From contig PADE01000276.1 in NCBI GenBank assembly GCA_002702965.1, positions 9,862-15,043 of the forward strand: 5,182 nt of DNA, in the 5' to 3' direction. Position numbers and translations under genes: made by a program. Shown here piece after piece: positions 1 to 5,140 of this stretch. Positions within the stretch are counted from its first letter, which is position 1. Every line of letters begins with the position of its first letter. This stretch comes from Planctomycetaceae bacterium (GTDB taxonomy: Bacteria > Planctomycetota > Planctomycetia > Pirellulales > Pirellulaceae). Below the pieces are notes generated by a model. That model saw only the letters and a list, made by a program, of their open reading frames with translations. It did no database searches and was not told the DNA's origin.

Positions 1-687
1 GTCTCGTTGTACGCCGCGATTGTGACGGCGCTCTACCGCCGTGAACGTACCGGAGAGGGTGGCCTGGTACACACATCGCTGCACGCCAACGGCTTATGGG
101 CGAACGGCTGCTGGGGTCAAGCCGCGCTGGCGGGGGTCGATTTCAGCGAGCGGCGTCAGCGGGGACCGACCCCGGACCGACCGCAGCCGGCGACGCAGGT
201 GCTCTACGAGGCCCGCGACGGGCGTTATGTGCAGCTCAATATGGTGCGCACCGACGAACAGTTGAGGGCTTTGCTTGGCGCGCTGGGGCGGGAGGACCTG
301 CTGGCCGATTCGCGGTTTGAGAACCCGGAGAGCCGCTTGGAGAATGGTGCCGCTCTGGCGGAGCAGATGCGAGGCGTGATTTCCCAACGGCCGGCTGCCG
401 AGTGGATTGTGGCGCTGCGCGCCGCGGGTGTCCCGGCCAGTCCGGTGGTACAACCCGAAGAGCTGTGCGACGACGAGCAGGCAATCGCCAACGAGGTACT
501 GCTCGAGAATAGCGATCCCGAGGTGCCGATGCCTCTGGTGATCAATCACCCGATCAGGCTGGCGGGTGTCCGCGGCCGTGGCGTGTCGCGGCCACCCGAC
601 GTCGGTGAGGATTCCGACGAGGTGCTCTCAGAGCTGGGCTACAGCGCGGGTGAAATCGCGGTGTTGCGCGATCGGGGTGTGCTGTAG
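1..687 (+). CDS. CaiB/BaiF family (class III) CoA-transferase, C-terminal part
   Basis: This is the 3' part of a gene that begins left of the window; the frame is open from base 1 and gives 228 residues before TAG. Family III CoA-transferases move CoA between carboxylic acids in the cytoplasm, or in the racemase branch epimerise 2-methylacyl-CoA. Family hallmarks are visible: ALYRRERTGEGGLVHTSL (residues 10-27; usually RxRTGxGxxVxxSL), the second alpha/beta part with DGRYVQLNM (73-81), a helical region with LADSRFENPESR (101-112), AGVPASPV (142-149), and a C-terminal tail PPDVGEDSDEVLSELGYSAGEI ending RGVL. Complete members are usually about 380-400 residues, so roughly 40% is missing, including the region expected to carry the catalytic aspartate. 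The substrate cannot be deduced. It lies 173 bases upstream of the phosphotransferase on the same strand, so co-transcription is possible but not shown. The family call is firm; the reaction is inferred from the family. Confidence 0.93.
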   Translation, partial: VSLYAAIVTALYRRERTGEGGLVHTSLHANGLWANGCWGQAALAGVDFSERRQRGPTPDRPQPATQVLYEARDGRYVQLNMVRTDEQLRALLGALGREDLLADSRFENPESRLENGAALAEQMRGVISQRPAAEWIVALRAAGVPASPVVQPEELCDDEQAIANEVLLENSDPEVPMPLVINHPIRLAGVRGRGVSRPPDVGEDSDEVLSELGYSAGEIAVLRDRGVL

Positions 688-740
688 CGGGCGCAAAGCG
701 ACGGCAGCGATCGGCGAAGCTACCCGTCGGTAGGCAACAT

Positions 741-753
741 GATTTGCCAAATC
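741..753. repeat. Small inverted repeat GATTTG-C-CAAATC, possible operator
   Basis: Two perfect 6-base arms (741-746 and 748-753) flank one central base in the gap upstream of the phosphotransferase. The arms are AT-richer than the surrounding DNA, and the repeat overlaps the proposed -35 element at 744-749, a usual place for a repressor site. A repeat this short can occur by chance in a 5-kb window, and no regulator gene is visible, so the operator role is conjecture. Confidence 0.25.
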
Positions 754-776
754 GGCTGGATCCTCTAGTCTAGTAG
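744..776 (+). promoter_or_regulatory. Possible promoter for the phosphotransferase-SDR pair
   Basis: TTGCCA at 744-749 matches the sigma-70 -35 consensus at 5 of 6 positions. It is followed after 16 bases by TAGTCT (766-771), which matches the -10 consensus at only 3 of 6. This is a locally AT-rich stretch containing the iterated element CTAGTCTAGTAGT (764-776). The start codon is about 90 bases downstream, leaving a long leader. The weak -10 makes this tentative; transcription could also read through from the CoA-transferase gene. The rest of the gap (688-860) shows only a 5-bp CTACC/GGTAG hairpin at 720-733 without a T-run. Confidence 0.25.
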
Positions 777-860
777 TCATCTTTTCCGTACGGCCTGTGG
801 TCGGTTTGCGCGCGGGCGATAGATGTCGACCGTGTACGGTGCGGATAGTGAGCGAGGCGC

Positions 861-1913
861 ATGAGCGATATAGAAATTACCGAAGTACGGACGGCCCACC
901 AGTTCGATCAGGATGCACTGCGCGAGTACATGAGCGAGCACGTGGTGGGGTTTGCTGGAGACCTGACGGTCCGCCAATTCGAAGGGGGACAATCGAACCC
1001 GACGTTCTTGCTTGAGGGGGACGGACAGCGGTATGTAATGCGCAAGCAACCTCCCGGTGAGCTGTTGCCCAGCGCCCATCAGGTGGACCGAGAACACCGG
1101 GTGATGCATGCGCTGAGAGACACACAAGTGCCGGTCCCGCAGATGTACTGCCTGTGCGAGGACCCCGAAGTGATCGGCACCAAATTCTATGTGATGGAGT
1201 GGATCGATGGCCGCTTGATCACCGATACGCGTTTACCTCATTGTCAGCCGGAAGATCGCCGCGCGACTTACAACGACCTGGCGCGCATTCTGGCGGAGCT
1301 GCACAAAGTCGATCCGGCGTCGGTCGGACTCGCGAACTTTGGCCGGCCGGGAAACTACTACGAACGGCAGATTGGTCGCTGGAGCAAACAGTATCTCGCC
1401 AGCAAAACCGAACAGATCGATGCCATGGACGCACTGATGGAGTGGCTGCCGTCCAACGTTCCGCGTGACGTGGCCAGCGTCGTGGTGCACGGAGACTACC
1501 GCCTTGGCAACGTGCTGTTGCACCCCACCGAGCCCCATATCGTCGGTGTGATCGATTGGGAGTTATCGACCCGGGGCGATGGCCTGGCCGATCTGGGGTA
1601 TATCTGTCAGGACTATCACGGCGAAGTGTATACCGACGTAGGGCTCGCTGGTGCCGACCTGTCGGCACTGAACATTCCCAACGAAGACGAGTTGGTTGCC
1701 GAGTACTGTAAACACGCCGGACTCGCGGGCCTTGACAACTGGACGTTCTACATCGCGTACAATATGTTCCGTAGCGCCGGCATCGTTCAGGGGGTGTACA
1801 AACGCGGCCTGGACGGCAACGCCAGCTCCGCGAAGGCAGTCGAGTACAAGGGGTTGGCCCGGCGGCGGGCCGACCAGGCGTGGCGACTACTCGCTGACCG
1901 TGGTCTGGTCTGA
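861..1913 (+). CDS. Phosphotransferase family protein (APH fold, ACAD10/11 N-domain type)
   Basis: A 350-residue soluble kinase-fold protein of the aminoglycoside phosphotransferase/choline kinase superfamily. In order it shows a glycine-containing loop QFEGGQSNPTF (39-49), the ATP-binding lysine in YVMRK (K62), an acidic residue in the next helix (DREHRVM, E78), the hinge-like FYVMEWIDG (109-117), the catalytic-loop motif HGDYRLGNVLLHP (210-222; H210, D212, N217), and metal-binding IDWELSTRGD (231-240; D232). All expected catalytic residues are present. This branch is the stand-alone relative of the kinase domain of ACAD10/ACAD11 and of Pseudomonas LvaA, which phosphorylate 4-hydroxyacyl-CoAs; antibiotic resistance is not implied. 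The start is well fixed: an in-frame TGA lies at 849-851 and ATG 861 is the first start after it. The upstream GAGG (854-857) is only 3 bases away, so the ribosome site is poor. An SDR gene follows after 64 bases, suggesting an operon. The exact substrate is unknown. Confidence 0.9.
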   Translation: MSDIEITEVRTAHQFDQDALREYMSEHVVGFAGDLTVRQFEGGQSNPTFLLEGDGQRYVMRKQPPGELLPSAHQVDREHRVMHALRDTQVPVPQMYCLCEDPEVIGTKFYVMEWIDGRLITDTRLPHCQPEDRRATYNDLARILAELHKVDPASVGLANFGRPGNYYERQIGRWSKQYLASKTEQIDAMDALMEWLPSNVPRDVASVVVHGDYRLGNVLLHPTEPHIVGVIDWELSTRGDGLADLGYICQDYHGEVYTDVGLAGADLSALNIPNEDELVAEYCKHAGLAGLDNWTFYIAYNMFRSAGIVQGVYKRGLDGNASSAKAVEYKGLARRRADQAWRLLADRGLV

Positions 1914-1941
1914 GCCGAGGAGCGTTGTCATTCAGCCACAC

Positions 1942-1957
1942 GGTGCGGATCCGCACC
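1942..1957. repeat. Perfect 16-bp palindrome GGTGCGGATCCGCACC
   Basis: Eight-base arms meet without a spacer in the 64-base gap between the phosphotransferase stop and the SDR start, ending 20 bases before the SDR ATG. In DNA it could be a dimeric repressor or activator site. In mRNA it could fold into a 6-bp GGUGCG/CGCACC stem with a GAUC loop just upstream of a start codon that lacks a good Shine-Dalgarno sequence. No T-run follows, so it is not an intrinsic terminator. The palindrome is directly visible; both roles are inference. Confidence 0.5.
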
Positions 1958-1977
1958 CGAACCGACCCGGAATTGCC

Positions 1978-2760
1978 ATGAAGTTGAAAGACAAGATCGC
2001 GATCGTGACCGGTGCCGCGAGCGGGATCGGCAGGGCATTGTGCGAACGGTTTGTCCAAGAGGGGGCGGCCGGGATCGCCGCGGTCGACATCAACGAAGAG
2101 GGCGCGCTGGCCGTCGCCACGGCGACGGGCGGCGTTGGCTTTGGCGCGGATGTGTCGAACGAAGCGGATATCGTGCGGGTGGTGGAGGAGGCCGAGCAGC
2201 GGTTCGGCCGCATCGACGTCTTTGTTTCCAACGCCGGTATTGGTGTCAGAGATCCATCCCACGTGGCGTCGGCCAGCAACGAAGACTGGCAGCGAATCTG
2301 GGGCATCAACGTCATGGCCCATATCTACGCGGCCCGCGCTGTGCTGCCGAAGATGATCGCTCAGGGGAGCGGATACCTGCTGAACACGGCTTCCGCCGCG
2401 GGTCTGCTGAGTCAGATCGGCTCCGCTCCCTATTCGGTGACCAAACATGCCGCGGTAGGTTTTGCGGAGTCGCTATCGATTGCGCACCACGACCAGGGAA
2501 TTCGTGTTTCACTCCTGTGCCCGCAAGCGGTTCGTACCGGGATGACGGCGGGGGGCGACGGCGGCGTGGCGGGATTGGACGGGATGTTAGAAACCGATGA
2601 CGTATGTAACGCGGTGATCGCGGCGATGGACGAGGAACGATTTCTGATTTTGCCGCATCCACAAGTCCTCACCTACATGCAGCGCAAAACGGCGGACTAC
2701 GATCGATGGTTGGGTGGCATGCGCCGGTTGCGTGACAAGATGCGCCAGCGAGCCTCGTAG
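1978..2760 (+). CDS. Classical SDR family NAD(P)-dependent oxidoreductase
   Basis: A 260-residue single-domain Rossmann protein of normal length for classical short-chain dehydrogenases, which oxidise or reduce hydroxy/keto groups in the cytoplasm. It has the cofactor motif TGAASGIG (11-18), an acidic residue after the second strand (D37 in AAVDIN, usually favouring NAD over NADP), D58 in GADV, NAG (85-87), and the full catalytic tetrad N111, S139 (NTASAAG), Y152 and K156 (YSVTK). CPQAVRTGM (181-189) replaces the usual PG motif. The tail FLILPHPQVLTYMQRKTADYDRWLGGMRRL (222-251) resembles SDRs encoded near acyl-CoA dehydrogenases and ACAD10-type kinases. The same frame is open back to base 1696, but the Rossmann fold begins exactly at ATG 1978 (MKLKDKIAIVTG), and the earlier codons overlap the kinase gene. 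Only a weak GGA (1969-1971) precedes the start. The substrate is unknown; a hydroxyacyl-CoA or alcohol intermediate is a reasonable inference from the neighbours. Confidence 0.93.
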   Translation: MKLKDKIAIVTGAASGIGRALCERFVQEGAAGIAAVDINEEGALAVATATGGVGFGADVSNEADIVRVVEEAEQRFGRIDVFVSNAGIGVRDPSHVASASNEDWQRIWGINVMAHIYAARAVLPKMIAQGSGYLLNTASAAGLLSQIGSAPYSVTKHAAVGFAESLSIAHHDQGIRVSLLCPQAVRTGMTAGGDGGVAGLDGMLETDDVCNAVIAAMDEERFLILPHPQVLTYMQRKTADYDRWLGGMRRLRDKMRQRAS

Positions 2761-2778
2761 CGCATCGCCGCGATCGAC

Positions 2779-2807
2779 AAACCAAATGGACCCCCGAATC
2801 TGGTTTT
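2779..2807 (+). terminator. Weak terminator-like hairpin after the SDR gene
   Basis: Beginning 18 bases after the SDR stop codon, AAACCAAAT (2779-2787) can pair with ATCTGGTTT (2798-2806) with one mismatch around a 10-base loop. The right arm ends in TTTT (2804-2807). The position fits the end of the kinase-SDR transcript, but the stem has only two G-C pairs, so it would be weak. It also overlaps the possible promoter of the next gene. Confidence 0.22.
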
Positions 2808-2815
2808 AGTAGACT
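2787..2815 (+). promoter_or_regulatory. Possible sigma-70-like promoter for the dihaem protein gene
   Basis: TGGACC (2787-2792; 4 of 6 to TTGACA) and TAGACT (2810-2815; 4 of 6 to TATAAT) are separated by 17 bases, the optimal spacing, in the least GC-rich part of the 141-base gap. The start codon of the downstream gene is about 87 bases away. A TAGTAG hexamer (2807-2812) overlaps the -10 region, as it does in the gap before the phosphotransferase at nearly the same distance from the start codon. This is a consensus match only. Confidence 0.28.
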
Positions 2816-2836
2816 GACATGCGGTGTTCCAGCGGC

Positions 2837-2861
2837 GCGGATGGGGCGCATGCGCATCCGC
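2837..2861. repeat. GC-rich inverted repeat in the leader of the dihaem protein gene
   Basis: GCGGATG (2837-2843) and CATCCGC (2855-2861) form perfect 7-base arms around an 11-base loop, and the centre contains the 10-bp palindrome GCGCATGCGC (2846-2855). It lies 40 bases upstream of the ATG at 2902 and downstream of the possible promoter. It could be an operator or a leader mRNA structure. There is no T-run, so it is not an intrinsic terminator. In GC-rich DNA, repeats like this are not rare. Confidence 0.3.
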
Positions 2862-2901
2862 CGAGCGGCACAGAAAAGTACGCCGAAAGGGTGGGTGACC
2901 T

Positions 2902-4257
2902 ATGGCTAAACGAGAGGTTTCAGCGCTGTGGGTGATCTCGGTCTGTCTCCCCGTGTTGACCGGGGCCATCGACGAGGCGGCTGGCGAGACACCGACGAGA
3001 CTGTTCACAGAGACGATCGCGCCGATTCTCAAATCCACCGCTCGTTCGAGTTGTGTGCAGTGCCATTTGGCGGCGGTTGACCTCAAGGATTATCTACTCG
3101 CGTCGCACGAGAAAAGTTTTATCTCGCTGCGTGATCAGGGGTTGGTCGACCTGGAGAATCCCGAGCGATCGAAGATCTTGGCGTTGATTCGCAAAGGCGA
3201 CTCGGATCCCGACGAGGATGCCCGACTCGCCCATCAGAAGCAGCGCCGGGCGGAGCACACAGCGCTGGCTGCCTGGATCAAGGCGTGTTGCGGCGATCAT
3301 GCGCTCCGCCAAGCCGCCAAGCTCGCCGCCGAGGACTACGCTCGGCCAAAGCGGCCCGAGCGAGTGATTCGACACGCGCTGAAAAGCCGAGTCATCGACT
3401 CCTTTATTCGCAACGTCTGGTCTCATCGAATGCGTTGCTTCCCCTGCCACACGCCCCACGAATTCGATGAGAAAAATCACTACGAGGAGTACCATCAGCA
3501 GTTTGGTGAGCGGATGAACCTGTTCCGGAAGACGCCCGTTGCGACGCTGCAATACCTGACCGAACGAAGCCGGGAGGTGACGAAGGGCCGACTGCCGCTG
3601 ATCCACCTCCAGAAACCGACAAAGAGCCTGCTGGTGCTGAAACCCGCGTCCGAGAAACCCAAGAAGGACGAACTCGGTAAGCTTGAAGAGGCGTCGTCGG
3701 TAGAGCCGGTCACCCATGTCGGCAGCTTGAAGATCGATGTGGACGATTATCGGTACAAGTCGTTTGTAACGTGGATTCAGGATTACCAGCGCACCGTGCA
3801 CGACGCGTACGCATCGGCCGAGGAATTGCCGGCCGACAACTGGTATCCGACCGATCAGTTCGTGAAGATTCGTCGCGGCCCCAAAGACTGGGAGGAAAAT
3901 GTCCGCGTGCAGCTCTTCGTGCACGCGTGGAACGATGCGGAGCAAACCTGGGAAGCGGATCCGATCGCCTTTACCCAGGGGCAGGTGAAGACTCGGAGAA
4001 AGTCCCTTATCGGGACGCTGATCGTGTTGGCCCCCAAGGATGCCGGGTCAAGGAAAAAGCTGGATTCTGTAGAGGCCACACTCGCCCCTGGAAAGTACTT
4101 GATCAAAGCGTATCTCGATTCAAAACGTCGACTGGATTCCGACCCGACATTGCTACTGGGCCCAGAGGAGTTCTACGGCCAGGCGGAGGTCAAAGCGCGT
4201 TGGCGGAAGGGAAATCGCGACGCCGAGGTGGTGCGGAAAGAACTGGTGACGCCGTGA
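2902..4257 (+). CDS. Secreted dihaem c-type cytochrome-like protein (Planctomycete cytochrome C-like), unknown function
   Basis: A 451-residue protein with a probable Sec signal peptide: basic start MAKR, hydrophobic stretch about 7-22 (SALWVISVCLPVLTGA), cleavage probably near A22. It has two CxxCH haem c attachment motifs, CVQCH (51-55) and CFPCH (179-183), so it is probably a periplasmic dihaem protein. The context LFTETIAPILKSTARSSCVQCH followed by NPERSKILALIRKG and ALAAWIKACC resembles the Planctomycete cytochrome C family; the second half repeats the plan. Residues 315-451 are haem-free and look beta-rich (VRVQLFVHAW, IGTLIVLAP, APGKYLIKAYLD), perhaps a binding domain. It is not followed by the DUF1549/DUF1553 parts common in larger planctomycete cytochromes. 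An in-frame TGA at 2896-2898 fixes ATG 2902, with AAGGGTGG (2887-2894) as a loose ribosome site. Redox or electron transfer is inferred from the haem motifs; partners and substrate are unknown. CxxCH motifs can also bind other metals. Confidence 0.85.
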   Translation: MAKREVSALWVISVCLPVLTGAIDEAAGETPTRLFTETIAPILKSTARSSCVQCHLAAVDLKDYLLASHEKSFISLRDQGLVDLENPERSKILALIRKGDSDPDEDARLAHQKQRRAEHTALAAWIKACCGDHALRQAAKLAAEDYARPKRPERVIRHALKSRVIDSFIRNVWSHRMRCFPCHTPHEFDEKNHYEEYHQQFGERMNLFRKTPVATLQYLTERSREVTKGRLPLIHLQKPTKSLLVLKPASEKPKKDELGKLEEASSVEPVTHVGSLKIDVDDYRYKSFVTWIQDYQRTVHDAYASAEELPADNWYPTDQFVKIRRGPKDWEENVRVQLFVHAWNDAEQTWEADPIAFTQGQVKTRRKSLIGTLIVLAPKDAGSRKKLDSVEATLAPGKYLIKAYLDSKRRLDSDPTLLLGPEEFYGQAEVKARWRKGNRDAEVVRKELVTP

Positions 4258-4270
4258 CGCGGGCCGTCAC
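4254..4270. terminator. Inverted repeat spanning both convergent stop codons, possible bidirectional terminator
   Basis: GTGACG (4254-4259) and CGTCAC (4265-4270) are perfect 6-base arms around a CGGGC loop. The left arm contains the TGA of the dihaem protein gene and the right arm contains the complement of the TGA of the thioesterase gene. On the + strand the hairpin is followed by TTT only; on the - strand there is no T-run. With 9 bases between the two genes this is the only place a shared terminator could sit outside the coding regions, but the stem is short. Confidence 0.35.
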
Positions 4271-5061
4271 TTTCCGATTACCAGTCCCAGTTGGCGGCAG
4301 CGCGCCACGAGCGCACCCTGCGCGTCCCACAGCGCTCCGGTTTCGATCATCCGGCCGTTGTGCAGGTCGTCACACTCGAATCGGCCACGTAGCCATCCGG
4401 TCGCTGGAGCGCGGCGGATCTGCACGGTCAGTTCGACAGTCGGCACCCAGCCGATCGTTCCCACCACCGAGAACAGCGCTGGCGGAAAGGCATCGGCGAA
4501 GAACGGCAGCGACAACGTCGAAGGGCTCGATCCGTCGGCGAACCGGATCCAACCCTCGAGTTGCGTCCCGCCGCGGTCTCCGGTGACCAAGTGGTTCGGA
4601 TGAAGAAAGACGTCGGCCCGAGACAAGAGCGGCAGGTCGACACCCTGTTCGTGGGCGCTGCGCCCGATGCAGCGTTCGATCGGCGGGAGGTCGGGTGGCT
4701 GGGGACTCAGCTCGGGGCCCAGCCCGACCTGCTGTTGTACGTCACCGAAGGCGGCGATCACCACCAGTCGTTCTTTGCCCTCCTGCGACAGTGTTCCGCG
4801 CGCCGTTGAGATGGTGCGGCCCTTGCGAATCAGCGTGGCGTCGATGCGGGCGTCGAGGCTGCCGTGCGCCGGGCGAAGGAAGTGCGTCGTGACCGAGAGG
4901 GGGTCGGGTTGTCCCGTCAGTTCGCGTAGCGCCCGCAGCACGGGTGTGAGCGCATATCCTCCGTTGCTGTTGTTGCCGATGTTCCACGCGTCGGTGAGTC
5001 GCGCTCTCCAGGACCCGTCGCCCGTGGGTTCGATCGCTGTCTCGGTTTCGAAGGCACTCAT
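4267..5061 (-). CDS. Thioesterase family protein (TesB-like double hotdog, acyl-CoA thioesterase)
   Basis: A 264-residue soluble protein that looks like two fused hotdog domains, the architecture of TesB-like acyl-CoA thioesterases, which hydrolyse acyl-CoA to free acid and CoA in the cytoplasm. The first hotdog has W26 and NGGYALTPVLRAL (33-45), then PLSVTTHFLRPA (54-65) and a strand pair DARIDATLIRKGRTISTARGTLSQEGKERLVVIAAFGD (70-107). The second has LEGWIRFADG (168-177), PTVELTVQIRRAPATGWLRGRFECDDLHNGRMIETGALWDAQGALVARCRQLGL (207-260). The ATG at 5061 is chosen because a consensus AGGAGG lies 8 bases before it (minus strand, 5075-5070), the best ribosome site in the window. The same frame continues to a start at 5136, but those 25 residues are of low complexity and would bury the ribosome site. 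Transcription converges on the dihaem gene. The acyl chain specificity cannot be read from the sequence. Confidence 0.87.
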   Translation of the reverse strand: MSAFETETAIEPTGDGSWRARLTDAWNIGNNSNGGYALTPVLRALRELTGQPDPLSVTTHFLRPAHGSLDARIDATLIRKGRTISTARGTLSQEGKERLVVIAAFGDVQQQVGLGPELSPQPPDLPPIERCIGRSAHEQGVDLPLLSRADVFLHPNHLVTGDRGGTQLEGWIRFADGSSPSTLSLPFFADAFPPALFSVVGTIGWVPTVELTVQIRRAPATGWLRGRFECDDLHNGRMIETGALWDAQGALVARCRQLGLVIGK

Positions 5062-5069
5062 CAAGCCAT

Positions 5070-5075
5070 CCTCCT
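5070..5075 (-). promoter_or_regulatory. Consensus ribosome binding site AGGAGG of the thioesterase gene
   Basis: On the minus strand AGGAGG is followed by 8 bases and then ATG at 5061. It decides the start against the longer in-frame option at 5136. The other complete genes in the window have much weaker sites. A second ATG at 5069-5067 lies between but is out of frame with the thioesterase. Confidence 0.85.
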
Positions 5076-5102
5076 GGGGGCTGCTGTTCGCGGCGGCTGA
5101 GC

Positions 5103-5123
5103 TCTGCCGGTGCGATCGGCAGA
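5103..5123 (-). repeat. Hairpin in the gap upstream of the thioesterase gene
   Basis: TCTGCCG and CGGCAGA are perfect 7-base arms with a 7-base loop. In the minus-strand transcript the stem can grow to 9 pairs through a U-G wobble and a G-C pair. It begins about 18 bases after the probable stop codon of the upstream gene, where a terminator or intercistronic structure would be expected. No T-run follows on the minus strand, so intrinsic termination is doubtful; a processing or stabilising stem is an alternative. Confidence 0.3.
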
Positions 5124-5140
5124 ACAGAATTCCCACGCGG

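Noticed and set aside
94..549. A 151-codon minus-strand frame inside the CoA-transferase region
   Set aside because: The + strand reading has clear CaiB/BaiF motifs across the same bases; the antisense frame has none.
861..1913. An aminoglycoside resistance gene
   Set aside because: The fold is shared, but the sequence is of the ACAD10/11-LvaA type and the neighbours are acyl-CoA metabolism genes.
1696..1977. An N-terminal extension of the SDR to an earlier start
   Set aside because: The added 94 residues are read out of frame within the kinase gene and carry no domain; the SDR fold starts precisely at ATG 1978.
1219..2448. A 409-codon open frame on the minus strand
   Set aside because: It is antisense to the kinase and SDR, whose motifs are intact. 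The translation is rich in Arg, Pro and Thr with no recognisable domain, as expected from the complement of GC-rich coding DNA.
2932..2946. Lipoprotein signal (lipobox) ending at Cys15 of the dihaem protein
   Set aside because: The residues before the cysteine are I-S-V; valine at -1 does not fit a lipobox, which needs Gly, Ala or Ser there.
3094..3945. A 283-codon open frame on the minus strand opposite the dihaem protein gene
   Set aside because: The + strand frame has a signal peptide and two CxxCH motifs. The antisense product shows no domain and mirrors the codon pattern of the sense gene.
3771..4586. A 271-codon + strand frame running across the convergent gene ends
   Set aside because: It overlaps both the dihaem gene and the thioesterase out of frame. 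Its product is low-complexity and rich in Arg, Gly and Ser.
5062..5136. A longer start for the thioesterase
   Set aside because: The extension contains the AGGAGG site and a hairpin, has no conserved sequence, and precedes the natural start of the first hotdog domain.
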